Shown here piece by piece: positions 38,128 to 50,454 of a stretch of DNA of 64,000 nt; positions within the stretch are counted from its first letter, which is position 1; the number at the start of each line of letters is the position of its first letter. The DNA is taken from contig NZ_CANNGQ010000001.1 of the NCBI RefSeq assembly GCF_947504145.1, positions 1,424,737 to 1,488,736 on the forward strand, read 5' to 3'. Source of the stretch: an uncultured Microbulbifer sp. (GTDB lineage: Bacteria; Pseudomonadota; Gammaproteobacteria; Pseudomonadales; Cellvibrionaceae). The notes beneath the pieces are model-generated. The model saw only the letters and a program-made list of their open reading frames with translations, searched no databases and was not told the origin of the DNA. Position numbers and translations under genes: made by a program.

Positions 38128-38589
38128 ATGAACAGTAACCGCTGGGAGCCAACTTATCGCCGTGCGTCTGGCCAGCTCCACACGCCGGCACCCCTGGATG
38201 AAAAAGTGCTGTCCAAAGCCCGCGCCGTCCAACCGACGCGTAAATTCGACGGCCCGACCGGGCGCCTGCTATCCAAAGCCGCCTCGGGGTTCAGTGCGAT
38301 TGCGATCGCTATCGTTCTGCTGCATCCAGCCCAATATATCGGTGCCACCCCAGGGCAGATCAGCCCTCAGAACAATAGCCGCGAACTGGGGCTTGAGCGC
38401 TACCGGGCTAAAATGGAGCAGCAACAGGCCAAAACAGATACGTGGTACAACTTGCGCACCGAAGTGAACGCCGGCAACTACCTGTCACTTTGCGCCCAAT
38501 GGCGCCAACAGCAGCGCGCCAGTGGGGACAAACCCTTGCCTTCCGATCTCGCCGCCAAGGCCCGTCAGCACTGCCGGATTCTTCCCTGA
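38128..38589 (+). CDS. Single-pass membrane protein, possible partner of the sigma-like factor
   Basis: A 153-residue protein with a hydrophilic N-terminal half, one membrane segment (about 50-70, SAIAIAIVLLHPAQY) and an outer tail ending in two cysteines (one in LSLCAQW, one in QHCRILP). It follows the sigma-like gene after 2 bases and ends at a strong terminator, so the two form an operon. An anti-sigma role is a guess from layout only; no zinc-binding HxxxCxxC motif is visible. Confidence 0.55.
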   Translation: MNSNRWEPTYRRASGQLHTPAPLDEKVLSKARAVQPTRKFDGPTGRLLSKAASGFSAIAIAIVLLHPAQYIGATPGQISPQNNSRELGLERYRAKMEQQQAKTDTWYNLRTEVNAGNYLSLCAQWRQQQRASGDKPLPSDLAAKARQHCRILP

Positions 38590-38602
38590 TTTCAAACGGG
38601 AC

Positions 38603-38642
38603 AAAAAAATGGAGAGGTGTGAACCCACACCTCTCCATTTTT
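38603..38642. terminator. Bidirectional terminator
   Basis: A 16-bp perfect stem (38606-38621 with 38626-38641, loop AACC) with A- and T-rich ends separates the sigma-like operon from the convergent catabolic operon. Confidence 0.93.
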
Positions 38643-38673
38643 ATGACCGGCTATTGTCTACCGAAGATCGGAA

Positions 38674-39651
38674 TCAGCGCATGGTCAAAACTACTTTGCC
38701 TCGCGCTCTGCGCTCATCAATAGCCGTAAATGCCTTCCGGAAATCTTCCAGCCCGTACACTTCCGTGGTCAACGGTTGCAGACGCCCCTCCTGCACAAAC
38801 CCAAGCAGCTCGCTGAAATTTTGCATATTGCCTTTCGGGTCGCGCGCGGCCCAGCCCCCCCAATAGATACCGAGTATGTCACCGGCTTTGAGTAGTGGCA
38901 GATTCAGCGGCAGTTTGGGAATAGCGCCTGCGGCAAAACCGATCACCAGATAACGGCCTCCCCAGGCGATGGAGCGATACGCCTGCTCGGTGAAATCGCC
39001 ACCCACCGGGTCATAAATTACATCCGCGCCCTTGCCGTCAGTCAGCTCGCGGAGTCGATCCTTCAGGTTTTCGGTGGTGTAATTGATGGTTTCGTCTGCG
39101 CCGAGATCCCGGCAGAAAGCGAGCTTCTCATCGGTGGATGCGCAGGCAATCACCCGCGCGCCCATCAGTTTACCCAGTTGGATCGCCGTGACGCCCACAC
39201 CGCCGGCAGCACCGAGCACTACCAACGTCTCCCCTTCCTTCAATTGCGCACGCTGTTTGAACGCGTAGTAGGAAGTGGCATAGGTGATACAGAAACCGGC
39301 CGCCTGAGGGAAATCCAGTTCCGCAGGCATAGGCATCAGCAGTTTGTGATCCACATTGACCGACTCGGCAAAGGCGGCTATTCCGGGTATGGCGATCACC
39401 CGATCGCCCACCTGAAAGCCTTTCACGGCGTCACCCACTTTGCGAATGATGCCAGCGCATTCACCACCGGCAACAAACGGCAGATCCGGCTTCACCTGGT
39501 ACTTGCCCTGCACCATCAGACCATCCGGAAAATTCACTCCGCCGGCATGCACCTCGAGCTGCACTTCGTCGGGCTTCAGGGAAGGCATCGTCCAGTCACG
39601 GATTTCAAGGTTGTCGATTGGGCCGTAGGCCCCGCATACCAGTGCTCGCAT
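38674..39651 (-). CDS. NADPH:quinone oxidoreductase-like MDR protein
   Basis: A 325-residue zinc-independent medium-chain reductase, with an ATG at 39651 preceded by GGGGGA (an ATG at 39666 is also possible). The N-terminal GroES-like region includes HAGGVNFPDGLMVQG, and the Rossmann motif is LGAAGGVGVTAIQLG. Relatives reduce quinones or enoyl compounds with NADPH. As last gene of the acyl-CoA operon it may act as an enoyl-type reductase or detoxifying enzyme. Confidence 0.8.
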   Translation of the reverse strand: MRALVCGAYGPIDNLEIRDWTMPSLKPDEVQLEVHAGGVNFPDGLMVQGKYQVKPDLPFVAGGECAGIIRKVGDAVKGFQVGDRVIAIPGIAAFAESVNVDHKLLMPMPAELDFPQAAGFCITYATSYYAFKQRAQLKEGETLVVLGAAGGVGVTAIQLGKLMGARVIACASTDEKLAFCRDLGADETINYTTENLKDRLRELTDGKGADVIYDPVGGDFTEQAYRSIAWGGRYLVIGFAAGAIPKLPLNLPLLKAGDILGIYWGGWAARDPKGNMQNFSELLGFVQEGRLQPLTTEVYGLEDFRKAFTAIDERRARGKVVLTMR

Positions 39652-39680
39652 CTTGGAGTCCCCCATTTTCGCAATAGCAA

Positions 39681-40862
39681 TTAAACGACTTCAAACAGTC
39701 CGGCGGCACCCATGCCACCACCAACACACATGGTCACCACTACATATTTAACACCGCGGCGCTTCCCTTCCAGCAGCGCGTGGCCCACCATGCGTGCACC
39801 ACTCATCCCGTATGGGTGACCAATGGAGATGGCTCCGCCGTTGACGTTGAGCCTTTCGTTATCAATACCCAGCTTGTCGCGGCAATAGAGCACCTGCACG
39901 GCGAACGCTTCGTTCAACTCCCACAGGCCGATGTCGTCCACACTCAGCCCGGTGCGTTGCAACAATTTTGGAATGGCGAAGACTGGGCCAATGCCCATTT
40001 CGTCCGGCTCACAGCCGGAAACCGCCATACCACGATAAATCCCCAGGGGGTTAAGGTTACGCTGTTCCGCGAGTTTGCTGTCCATCAAGACCATGGCGGC
40101 AGCGCCGTCGGAAAGCTGGGAAGCATTGCCGGCGGTGATCACGCCGTTTTCCCGCACCGGATTCAGGCTGCGCAGACTGTCGATGTTGGTGGACGGACGA
40201 TTGCCTTCATCCAGCGACAGGGTCACTTCTTCTTCCGACTGCTCACCGGTTTCCTTGTTCACCACAATTTTGTTGGCGGTTACCGGCACAATTTCATCGG
40301 TAAACAGGCCGGCTTTCTGAGCGGCGGCGGTGCGCATCTGGGATTGCAGGGCATACTCATCCTGAAGCTCGCGGCTGATGCCGTAGCGCCTGGCCACGAT
40401 TTCCGCAGTGTCGATCATCGGCATATACACCGCCGGGTGGCTCTCCAGAAGCACCGGGTCCGCCGCGCGGAAGTTGTTCATATTCTGGTTCTGCACCAGG
40501 GAGATGGACTCCATACCGCCAGCCACGGTTATCGGTGCGCCGTCGTGCATAATCTGTTTGGCGGCGGTGGCAACCGCCATCAGGCCCGAAGAGCACTGGC
40601 GGTCAATCGTCATACCCGAAACGGTGGTGGGCAAACCCGCACACAAAGCTACCTGACGGGCCACGTTTTGGCCGGTGGTGCCCTGCTGCAGGGCCACACC
40701 GAAGACACAGTCGTCCACTTCTGCGTGTTCGATACCTGCACGCTCTACTGCAGCACGCACCGCGTGGGCTCCCAGGCTGGGGCCTTCCAGATTATTGAAG
40801 GCACCACGATACGCTTTGCCAATGGGTGTACGTGCGGTTGAAACAATGACTGCTTCTTTCAT
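39681..40862 (-). CDS. Acetyl-CoA acyltransferase (thiolase)
   Basis: A 393-residue thiolase. The acylated cysteine is C90 in DRQCSSGLM, the [12 protein letters not shown] motif supplies the catalytic histidine, and [10 protein letters not shown] near the end holds the second cysteine. It cleaves 3-ketoacyl-CoA with CoA in beta-oxidation, and the operon context favours degradation over synthesis. It lies 26 bases after the SDR gene. Confidence 0.93.
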   Translation of the reverse strand: MKEAVIVSTARTPIGKAYRGAFNNLEGPSLGAHAVRAAVERAGIEHAEVDDCVFGVALQQGTTGQNVARQVALCAGLPTTVSGMTIDRQCSSGLMAVATAAKQIMHDGAPITVAGGMESISLVQNQNMNNFRAADPVLLESHPAVYMPMIDTAEIVARRYGISRELQDEYALQSQMRTAAAQKAGLFTDEIVPVTANKIVVNKETGEQSEEEVTLSLDEGNRPSTNIDSLRSLNPVRENGVITAGNASQLSDGAAAMVLMDSKLAEQRNLNPLGIYRGMAVSGCEPDEMGIGPVFAIPKLLQRTGLSVDDIGLWELNEAFAVQVLYCRDKLGIDNERLNVNGGAISIGHPYGMSGARMVGHALLEGKRRGVKYVVVTMCVGGGMGAAGLFEVV

Positions 40863-40888
40863 AACGCTTTCTCCTGTTTCCTTGTGAG

Positions 40889-41815
40889 TCAGCCGCCCAG
40901 TTTGACGCCGGTACCCTTGGCCGCCTTCTGAATAAATTTCACGGTCTGGTTGAGACCACCCACCAGTTCCTGCTGGCCTTTTTCATCGGCAATCGCATCG
41001 AGGTTGGCGAGCACGTTTTCTGCGGTCTGCTCTTCCGGCGGCAAGTAGATACCTTCCGTTTCCAGAATCCGCGCCTTGGCGTAAGCGCCGGCACCGGCAC
41101 AGAGAATAAAGCGGTTGGGGGCGTCGTCCGCGACCAGGGCAATTAGGCCCGCGGTCACGGACTCTGGCGTTAACAGTTCCAGGGCTTTCGGGTCGGGGAT
41201 AATGTCTTCGGTCATACGGGTGGCCGCGGTAGGCGACAGGCAGTTCACCCTAATACCGTATTTCTCACCCTCAAGGTGCAGGGTATTCATCAGGCCCACC
41301 ACGCCGGTCTTGGCCGCGCCGTAGTTGGACTGGCCGAAGTTGCCGTACAGGCCAGAGGAAGAAGTGGTCATTACGATGCGGCCGTATTGCTGCTCACGCA
41401 TGATTTCCCATACCGCTTTGGTGCAGTTCACACTGCCCATCAGGTGCACATTCACCACCAGGTTGAAATCATCGATGGGCGCCTTGGCGAAGGATTTATC
41501 GCGCAGGATACCGGCGTTATTCACCAAAATATCCACCCGGCCCCAGCGCGCTGCAGCGGCCTTCACCATGTCCTGAACCTGCTGAAAATCCGTCACATTG
41601 GCGCCATTGGCCATCGCTTCCCCACCCGCAGCTTCAATCTCCGCAACCACCGACGCTGCAGCGCTCAAGGAACCGCCCGAGCCATCGCGGGCACCGCCCA
41701 GGTCATTGACCACCACTTTGGCACCACGACGGGCCAACTCCAATGCGTGGGACCGGCCTAGACCATTGCCGGCACCGGTAACAATGGCGACTTTACCTTC
41801 GAAGGAAATAGACAT
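40889..41815 (-). CDS. SDR, 3-hydroxyacyl-CoA dehydrogenase-like (HSD17B4 N-domain type)
   Basis: A 308-residue short-chain dehydrogenase with the cofactor motif [16 protein letters not shown], and the active-site YxxxK as YGAAK. The N-terminal [14 protein letters not shown] stretch and the extended C-terminal tail match the dehydrogenase part of peroxisomal multifunctional enzyme type 2, which oxidises (3R)-hydroxyacyl-CoA. The next upstream gene is a MaoC hydratase, the other activity of that enzyme. Together they could form an R-specific beta-oxidation pair. Confidence 0.82.
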   Translation of the reverse strand: MSISFEGKVAIVTGAGNGLGRSHALELARRGAKVVVNDLGGARDGSGGSLSAAASVVAEIEAAGGEAMANGANVTDFQQVQDMVKAAAARWGRVDILVNNAGILRDKSFAKAPIDDFNLVVNVHLMGSVNCTKAVWEIMREQQYGRIVMTTSSSGLYGNFGQSNYGAAKTGVVGLMNTLHLEGEKYGIRVNCLSPTAATRMTEDIIPDPKALELLTPESVTAGLIALVADDAPNRFILCAGAGAYAKARILETEGIYLPPEEQTAENVLANLDAIADEKGQQELVGGLNQTVKFIQKAAKGTGVKLGG

Positions 41816-41860
41816 GATTCTCTCCGCTAACGCTTATTTTCTTGATGTCTTAAAAAAGGA

Positions 41861-42319
41861 TTAAACAAACTGCATGACCAGCCACTCCGCAATCAGCGCC
41901 GGCTTTTCCTGGCCTTCAATCTCTACTGTGACTTCGAGTTTGAGCTGAAACTGTCCCGGCTTTTTCTCCTGAACATCCAGCACCGTTGCGCGGGCACGCA
42001 CGCGTTGATCGACTCGAACGGGGTTGATGAAGCGAACTTTATCCAGGCCGTAGTTCACGCCCATCTTTACGTCTTCCATCACCACTTCCAGCTGCTCGGC
42101 AAAATACGAGAGCATGGAAAGCGACAGGAAACCGTGGGCAATCGTGCTGCCGAATGGCGACTTTGCTGCGGCTTCCGGATCCACATGAATAAACTGATGG
42201 TCCAGGGTGCAATCGGCAAACGCATTGATACGATCCTGGTCAATCTGAAACCAGTCGGTGGCCTGGGTCTCTGTGCCGATGGCACGGGCATAATCCTTGG
42301 GGGAAATAATGGTTGGCAC
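41861..42319 (-). CDS. MaoC-like (R)-enoyl-CoA hydratase
   Basis: A 152-residue hot-dog-fold protein. The hydratase signature is present, with D40 and H45 in TLDHQFIHVD and a later GSTIAHGFL. It adds water to trans-2-enoyl-CoA to give the (3R)-hydroxy product. It sits between SDR genes of the same operon. Confidence 0.88.
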   Translation of the reverse strand: MPTIISPKDYARAIGTETQATDWFQIDQDRINAFADCTLDHQFIHVDPEAAAKSPFGSTIAHGFLSLSMLSYFAEQLEVVMEDVKMGVNYGLDKVRFINPVRVDQRVRARATVLDVQEKKPGQFQLKLEVTVEIEGQEKPALIAEWLVMQFV

Positions 42320-42386
42320 GGGAGCTCCTTCTCTATAAGGAAAAAATCAGGTGGCTGAAATTACGAATAAACCATTGGGTCGATAT

Positions 42387-43181
42387 TCAGTAAGCGGAAA
42401 CACCGCCATCCACCGCCAGCGTCTGTCCGGTAACGTAGGTCAGGGCTGGCGAGCACAACATCAACATGGCACTGACCACCTCTTCCGGTTTACCCAGGCG
42501 TTTCATCGGGCAGCCGGAAGCGAAAATCGCATGCACTTGCTCTACTGTGGCACCATCGGGAGTCTGCATATCGGTAATCATGGGGGTCAGGGTGTAAAAC
42601 GGGCAGATGGCATTGACGCGTACATTGTGGCGGGCGTACTCGACCGCGGCAGTGCGGGTGAGGCCGACAACCGAGTGTTTGGCGCTGGAATACGGCGCAG
42701 CCTTGGGAGCACCGCCGATACCTGCCATGGAGCTGACGTTCAGGATGACGCCGCTACCCTGGGCGCGCATAACCTTCAGCTGATGTTTCATACCAAAGAA
42801 CACGCCCTTCACATTAACCCGGTACTGGAGATCAAAAGTCTCTTCATCCACTTCCTCAAGATACTGCAGAGGCGGGGCGATACCGGCGTTGTTGATGGCG
42901 ATATCCAGGCCGCCAAAATTCTCCCGCGCCAGTGCCACCATGGCAGCGCAGTCGGTCTCGGAAGCAACGTCACAAGCAACCGCCTGGACTTCTACGTCGA
43001 GGGCGGTGAGCTTGTCCACCACCGGGCTCAGCCCTTCTTCATTGATGTCGCCCAACACCAGGCGCGCGCCGCGGCGGCCCAACTCTTCGGCAATCATGGC
43101 CCCAAAGCCACTGGCGGCACCGGTAATGAGGGCAACCTTGCCGGTAAAGTCCAGCATTGGATCTCGTAGCGACTGGTCCAT
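42387..43181 (-). CDS. SDR-family oxidoreductase (second)
   Basis: A 264-residue short-chain dehydrogenase. I use the ATG at 43181, three bases after the stop of the preceding SDR gene; an in-frame start at 43229 would overlap that gene by 46 bases. TGAASGFGAMIA, NNAGIAPP, YSSAK and the C-terminal VDGGVSAY are clear. Exact substrate unknown; probably a hydroxyacyl-CoA or hydroxy-acid dehydrogenase of this operon. Confidence 0.82.
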   Translation of the reverse strand: MDQSLRDPMLDFTGKVALITGAASGFGAMIAEELGRRGARLVLGDINEEGLSPVVDKLTALDVEVQAVACDVASETDCAAMVALARENFGGLDIAINNAGIAPPLQYLEEVDEETFDLQYRVNVKGVFFGMKHQLKVMRAQGSGVILNVSSMAGIGGAPKAAPYSSAKHSVVGLTRTAAVEYARHNVRVNAICPFYTLTPMITDMQTPDGATVEQVHAIFASGCPMKRLGKPEEVVSAMLMLCSPALTYVTGQTLAVDGGVSAY

Positions 43182-43183
43182 GA

Positions 43184-43960
43184 TCACAGGCCCCCACAAG
43201 AAGTCAGGCCACCGTCGACCACCACACATTCGCCATTGGTGTAGCTGCCGGCATCAGACACCAGGTACAACACAGTACCCGCCATTTCTTCCGGCTCTGC
43301 ATGGCGGTGCATGGGAATATGGCTGACCGCGGTATTGTAGATTTCCTCGTGGCTGAACAGGGCACCGGCGAATTTGGTTTTCGTCAGCCCCGGGAGCAGG
43401 GCATTCACGCGGATATTGAACTGAGCGCACTCCTTGGCGAAGGCCTTGGTCATATTCACCACCGCGGCTTTTGTGATGGAGTAAATGCCCTGCCCCACGC
43501 CGGGCTGCAGTGCGTTGATAGACGCGGTGTTGACGATGCAACCACCACCGTTTTCCCGCATCAGTTTTCCCGCTTCTACTGACATGAAGAAATAGCCGCG
43601 AATATTAACCGCAACCGTTTTTTCGAAGGCGCCCAGATCCGTGTCAAGAATGTGCCCGAAGTAGGGATTGGTCGCGGCGTTGTTCACCAGGATATCCAAC
43701 TTTCCGAACTGATTTCGGATGTGGCTGAACACCTGTTCGATATCTTCCATATTGCCAATATGACAAGGCAACGCCTCGGCCTTGCCGCCGGCTGCATTGA
43801 TGGCATCGGCCACTGCCTGACAGCCTTCCACCTTGCGGCTGGAGACGAGTACATGCGCCCCCTGCTCTGCCAGTAGTTTGGCAATGGCCTCGCCAATGCC
43901 GCGGCTAGCGCCGGTTACCAGCGCGATCTTTCCAGTCAGGTCAAAAAGATTGGTCGCCAT
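43184..43960 (-). CDS. SDR-family oxidoreductase (third)
   Basis: A 258-residue short-chain dehydrogenase of the glucose/retinol-dehydrogenase-like subgroup, with TGASRGIGEAIA, NNAAT, YSITK and a C-terminal GGL tail. It follows the APH-type kinase after 62 bases. Kinase, acyl-CoA dehydrogenase and SDR together resemble pathways that turn gamma-hydroxy acids into beta-oxidation substrates. Confidence 0.82.
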   Translation of the reverse strand: MATNLFDLTGKIALVTGASRGIGEAIAKLLAEQGAHVLVSSRKVEGCQAVADAINAAGGKAEALPCHIGNMEDIEQVFSHIRNQFGKLDILVNNAATNPYFGHILDTDLGAFEKTVAVNIRGYFFMSVEAGKLMRENGGGCIVNTASINALQPGVGQGIYSITKAAVVNMTKAFAKECAQFNIRVNALLPGLTKTKFAGALFSHEEIYNTAVSHIPMHRHAEPEEMAGTVLYLVSDAGSYTNGECVVVDGGLTSCGGL

Positions 43961-44022
43961 AGAAATTCTCCCAACGGTTTTTGTTTGTTTTGCTTCTTTT
44001 CAGCTTAATGAACTGCAAATTC

Positions 44023-45072
44023 TCAGCTTTCGGTTTTGATCACATCCAACGCCATCATTGCCAGCGGCTCGACCAATCCACCGAGTTTTGCCGCGTTCTT
44101 GCTGGACGCGTTGCCATCGTGTGCGCGCTTGGCAACACCCTGAATAATGGCCGCGAGGCGAAAAAAACTGAACGCAAGATAGAAGGCCCAGTTATCGATG
44201 CGCCCTATCCCCATGCGCTCGCAATAGCGGGCCACATATTCCTGTTCAGAGGGAATACCCAGTTGCTTGCGATCTTTATTCATGAGGCCAGAGATATTGC
44301 CACTGTCGTCCGGCATACGCAGCTGCATACACTGGTAGGCGAGATCGGCAAACGGGTGCCCGAGGGTGGAAAGCTCCCAGTCCAGCACGGCAACAGCGCG
44401 GGATTCGGTGGGATGGAACATGATGTTGTCGAGGCGGTAATCCCCGTGCACCAGGGACACTCTGCCATCGTCTTGCGGAAGGTGTTCCCCCAGCCACTGA
44501 ATCAGTTGATCCATAGCGGGAATGTTTTGCAGCTCCGATGCCTGGTACTGCCCCTGCCAGCGACCGAACTGACGCTCAAAATAATTGCCTGGGCGGCCAT
44601 AGTCGGCGAGCCCGGCCGCTTCAACATCCACACGGTGCAGTGCCGCCAGTACCCGGTTCATTTCTTCGTAAAACGCACCGCGCTGAGTATTGTCCAGCTC
44701 TGGTAACGCGGCATCCCAGAAAATGCGCCCCTCGCAATACTCCATGACATAAAACATGGAGCCGAGCAGGTTCCGGTCTTCACACAGGTGCAGCACTCTT
44801 GGCACCGGCACGTCGCTATCGGCCAGAGCGCGCAGAACGCGGAATTCCCGATCTACCGCATGAGCAGATTTCAGTAGTTTTCCCGGAGGCTGCCGGCGCA
44901 GTACATAGGTGCCCGCTTCAGTCTCAACCTTGAAGGTAGGATTTGACTGGCCACCAGAAAATTTGCTCGCCCGGACAGGGCCGTCAAACCCCGGCACCTT
45001 GTCGCGCAAATAGGCCGCCAGCGCTTGTGTATCCAGTTGCTCCACACCAGAGGGGCTTTTCACTGCAGACAT
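44023..45072 (-). CDS. APH-family phosphotransferase, ACAD10/LvaA-like
   Basis: A 349-residue kinase-fold protein with HGDYRLDNIMFHP and AVLDWELSTLGHP, the catalytic and metal-binding loops. It matches the kinase-like domain joined to acyl-CoA dehydrogenases in ACAD10/11. In Pseudomonas LvaA, a relative phosphorylates 4-hydroxyacyl-CoA before an ACAD-like enzyme removes the phosphate. The start codon directly follows the stop of the acyl-CoA dehydrogenase gene, which supports a shared function. Confidence 0.8.
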   Translation of the reverse strand: MSAVKSPSGVEQLDTQALAAYLRDKVPGFDGPVRASKFSGGQSNPTFKVETEAGTYVLRRQPPGKLLKSAHAVDREFRVLRALADSDVPVPRVLHLCEDRNLLGSMFYVMEYCEGRIFWDAALPELDNTQRGAFYEEMNRVLAALHRVDVEAAGLADYGRPGNYFERQFGRWQGQYQASELQNIPAMDQLIQWLGEHLPQDDGRVSLVHGDYRLDNIMFHPTESRAVAVLDWELSTLGHPFADLAYQCMQLRMPDDSGNISGLMNKDRKQLGIPSEQEYVARYCERMGIGRIDNWAFYLAFSFFRLAAIIQGVAKRAHDGNASSKNAAKLGGLVEPLAMMALDVIKTES

Positions 45073-46296
45073 TCAATCCTCCCCTTCAGCGATCGCTGCG
45101 TAGGCCGCCGCCAGATTACGGCCCAGCTGCATCATATGTACCTGATCCGGGCCATCCGCCAGACGGATGGTACGCGCGTAGCCGTAGGCACGAGCCAGAT
45201 GGAGGTCATCGCTGAGACCAGCGGCGCCGTGAATCTGAATGGCTCTGTCGATCACTTTGCACGCCATCTGCGGCGCGACGATTTTGATCATGGCGATCAG
45301 GTCCCGAGCGGATTTGTTACCGTAGCGGTCCATCTGGTCCGCAGCCTTGAGGGTCAACAGGCGCGCCTGTTCGATTTCACACGCGGATTTGGCAATGTCT
45401 TCACGCACGGAACCCTGTTTGATCATAGGGCGGCCAAACACTACACGGTTTTCTGCCCGTACCGACATCATTTCCAGCGCGCGCTGGGCCTGGCCGATGA
45501 GACGCATACAGTGGTGGATACGGCCCGGGCCGAGGCGACCCTGAGCAATCTCAAAACCACGGCCCTCGCCAAGAATCAGGTTTTCTTTCGGTACCCGCAC
45601 ATTATCAAAAATGATTTCCGCATGGCCCTCCGGTGCATCGTCGTAACCGAATACGGTCATGGGGCGGATTACTTTCACTCCCGGGGTATTCATGGGAACA
45701 AGGATCTGGGACTGTTGACGATAGCGGTCTTCGCTATCCGGCGCGGTCTTGCCCATGACAATCATAATTTCGCAGCGCTTGTTCATGGCGCCGCTGATAT
45801 AGAATTTGTGCCCGTTGATGACATAGTCGTCGCCATCGCGCACGATTGCCGTTTCGATATTGGTGGCATCACTGGAAGCGACTTTCGGCTCCGTCATCGC
45901 AAACGCGGAGCGGATCTCCCCTTGCAGCAGCGGTTTCAACCAGCGTTCTTTTTGCTCGGAAGAACCGTACCGGGTAAGTACTTCCATATTGCCGGTGTCC
46001 GGCGCGCTACAGTTGAATACCTCGGAGGAAAAACCCACACGCCCCATCTCTTCTGCCAGCGGTGCATACTCGAGATTCGTGAGGCCCGCACCCCAGGTAG
46101 TGTCCGGTAGAAACAGATTCCAAAGGCCCGCATCTTTCGCCTTGCGCTTCAGCGCTTCCATGACCGGCGGCTCGCCCCAGCGGTCCTGTTCCAGCTGTTC
46201 GTAATAAGTTTGCTCGGCAGGCAGTACGTCCTCTGCCATAAACTGTTTCAGGCGGGTAAGCAGTTCCTGCACTTTTGGGGAGTATTCAAAATTCAT
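45073..46296 (-). CDS. Acyl-CoA dehydrogenase, ACAD10/11-like
   Basis: A 407-residue FAD flavoprotein, starting at 46296 where GAAGG lies upstream (an in-frame ATG at 46350 overlaps the preceding gene). Typical segments are [16 protein letters not shown], the FAD-site [19 protein letters not shown], and [12 protein letters not shown] with the C-terminal [13 protein letters not shown]. It either dehydrogenates acyl-CoA or, with the adjacent kinase, removes phosphate from a 4-phospho-acyl-CoA. Confidence 0.88.
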   Translation of the reverse strand: MNFEYSPKVQELLTRLKQFMAEDVLPAEQTYYEQLEQDRWGEPPVMEALKRKAKDAGLWNLFLPDTTWGAGLTNLEYAPLAEEMGRVGFSSEVFNCSAPDTGNMEVLTRYGSSEQKERWLKPLLQGEIRSAFAMTEPKVASSDATNIETAIVRDGDDYVINGHKFYISGAMNKRCEIMIVMGKTAPDSEDRYRQQSQILVPMNTPGVKVIRPMTVFGYDDAPEGHAEIIFDNVRVPKENLILGEGRGFEIAQGRLGPGRIHHCMRLIGQAQRALEMMSVRAENRVVFGRPMIKQGSVREDIAKSACEIEQARLLTLKAADQMDRYGNKSARDLIAMIKIVAPQMACKVIDRAIQIHGAAGLSDDLHLARAYGYARTIRLADGPDQVHMMQLGRNLAAAYAAIAEGED

Positions 46297-46331
46297 CGCT
46301 GCCTTCTCTTGTTCTTTGTTGGTTTCACTGA

Positions 46332-47027
46332 TCAGCTGTAGGTAATGCATTCGCGGCGTGCGCGATTATCCAGGTGCGGTACATGGTTAAAGCTGTGCAG
46401 GGTCACGCCACTGCGTCCGGCATAAAATTGACTGACCGCGGTGTTTTTAATCTGCATGTTCAACTGGGTCACGCTGTGGGACGGTGCTCCCAGAATTTGC
46501 CGAACCATCATGGCGATGGCGCCACCGGAGCTGACCACCAGGGTTCTTCCGCCTTTCGCACCGGCTGCCAATACGCCAAGCACCTCTTCAATGCGCCGCT
46601 CGAACTCTTGCCAGCTCTCCGACCCTTCGATTTCACCACTGGACCAGGCGTGCATAGCCAGTTTCAGGAAACGGTAATAGTCAGCGCGCTCGGCACCGGA
46701 TGCAGGCCTGGCCGTGGGTTCTTTTTCCCCGTAGGCCTGCATCACTTTCTTGAAGTCGAACTCGTTCAGATGCGGCAGCTCTTCTACCCGGTGCTTGTCC
46801 AGCCCGAGCCCCTGGCAAATTCCCAACGCAGTTTCCCGATGGCGCTGCAAATCGCCACTGACGATATGGTCAAACACTTGGCCATCCTCTCCCCAGTGTT
46901 CACCAAGCCAGCGAGCCTGCTGCCAGCCAAGCTGCGAGAGCTGGTCGTAATTATCACTCCCGAAGGACGCCTGGCCGTGGCGCACAACAAAGATTTCCGG
47001 CACTGCCTGTCTCCCGGTGGTTGGCAC
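46332..47027 (-). CDS. Histidine phosphatase family protein
   Basis: A 231-residue phosphoglycerate-mutase-like phosphatase with the catalytic motif [10 protein letters not shown] near residue 12 and SSGGAIAMM for the second half of the active site. It is first in the long catabolic operon and divergent from the LysR gene (181 bases). Such genes often accompany ACAD10-type kinase pairs; the substrate is unknown. Confidence 0.8.
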   Translation of the reverse strand: MPTTGRQAVPEIFVVRHGQASFGSDNYDQLSQLGWQQARWLGEHWGEDGQVFDHIVSGDLQRHRETALGICQGLGLDKHRVEELPHLNEFDFKKVMQAYGEKEPTARPASGAERADYYRFLKLAMHAWSSGEIEGSESWQEFERRIEEVLGVLAAGAKGGRTLVVSSGGAIAMMVRQILGAPSHSVTQLNMQIKNTAVSQFYAGRSGVTLHSFNHVPHLDNRARRECITYS

Positions 47028-47208
47028 AGTAAACGATGGTTTACGGCTTTCGAATTACGTCCCGGGTTATTCAATCCCCGGGGCTAACGGGGGATAAAGC
47101 TAACGATTCCGCGTGGATCATCAAAGTTTATTATGTAAATATTCAACCATTCACAGGCGTGATACCGGAAGATTGGAGCCTGTTATCTGAGCCCACCAGG
47201 GGAGAACA

Positions 47209-48105
47209 GTGACCGTGCAGTTGCAACAGATCGATATGAACCTCTTTCCGGTGCTGGATGCCATCTACAATACGCGCAACCTGACCCGTGCGGCAGAGCG
47301 CTTGCACATCACGCAACCGGCGGTGAGCAACGCGCTGGCACGGATGCGCCGGGCTCTCGATGATCAGCTATTTATCCGCACGCCAAACGGGATGAGCCCT
47401 ACCCCGCTGACCGAGAGCATCATGCCGAAGGTACAGCAGGCGCTGGCGCTGCTGGGCAGCAGTGTGGCGGAGCACCATCGATTTGAGCCGGCCAGTGCGC
47501 AGCGGACGCTGCGGGTGTCGATGAACGATATGGCGGAGACGCTGGTGCTACCGCGCTTGCTGGAACACTTGCAGCAGGTGGCACCGGGGATCAGCGTGGA
47601 GTCGTTTTATGTGCCCCGGGAGCAGTTGGTAAAGGAGCTGGCAGCGAACAGCCTGGATTTTGCGCTGGATATTCCAATGGTGTCGGCGACCCAGCTGAAT
47701 CAGCAGCGGTTGGTCGCGGACCGCTACCAGTGCATGGTGCGCCCGGATCATCCGCTGGCGGGGGCGTCGAGCCTGACGCTGGAGCAGTACCTGGCACTGG
47801 AGCATATTCATGTGTCGAGCCGCCGCAGTGGGCCGGGGATTGCGGATATTGCGTTGAACAAGTTGGGGCGACGGCGCAAGGTCAAGTTACGGGTGCAACA
47901 TTACCGCGTGGCGCCGCTGGTGGTGCTGAAAACCGACCTGGCGCTGACGGTACCGGTGAGTCTGGCCCAGCAGTACCCGGCGAGGCGTTTCGAACTACCC
48001 TTCCAGATCCCTCAGATGGATTGGCACCTGCTATGGCACCGCAGTCAGGATGAGGAAGCGGCGCACCGGTGGTTGCGGGAGCAGGTGATCGAGCTTTTTG
48101 GATAG
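47209..48105 (+). CDS. LysR-type transcriptional regulator
   Basis: A 298-residue regulator of the NodD/NahR-like branch, with an N-terminal winged helix-turn-helix (LTRAAERLHITQPAVSNALARMR) and a C-terminal ligand domain. Being divergent from the histidine phosphatase and catabolic operon, and upstream of fadH, it probably controls one or both in response to an acyl or aromatic ligand. The intergenic region is AT-rich but I did not define a T-N11-A box with confidence. Confidence 0.88.
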   Translation: MTVQLQQIDMNLFPVLDAIYNTRNLTRAAERLHITQPAVSNALARMRRALDDQLFIRTPNGMSPTPLTESIMPKVQQALALLGSSVAEHHRFEPASAQRTLRVSMNDMAETLVLPRLLEHLQQVAPGISVESFYVPREQLVKELAANSLDFALDIPMVSATQLNQQRLVADRYQCMVRPDHPLAGASSLTLEQYLALEHIHVSSRRSGPGIADIALNKLGRRRKVKLRVQHYRVAPLVVLKTDLALTVPVSLAQQYPARRFELPFQIPQMDWHLLWHRSQDEEAAHRWLREQVIELFG

Positions 48106-48158
48106 ACCCGTGTCTGCCAGTTTCGAAGGGGCACTATGGCGGCGCCAGTAACAGGTAG

Positions 48159-50378
<2,220 letters not shown>

Positions 50379-50417
50379 AGGCGCGTTAGTCTCAATACCA
50401 GTATCACTGTCCAAACT

Positions 50418-50454
50418 GGAGTTTCGGGCGCCTGAATCAGGGCGTCCGAAACTC
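50418..50454 (+). terminator. Imperfect hairpin after fadH
   Basis: GGAGTTTCGG and CCGAAACTCC form a stem, extended with one mismatch, 40 bases after the stop. There is no T tract, so a terminator role is uncertain. Confidence 0.4.

Noticed and set aside
44023..45072. Aminoglycoside resistance gene
   Set aside because: The fold matches, but the context beside an acyl-CoA dehydrogenase fits the ACAD10/LvaA group better.
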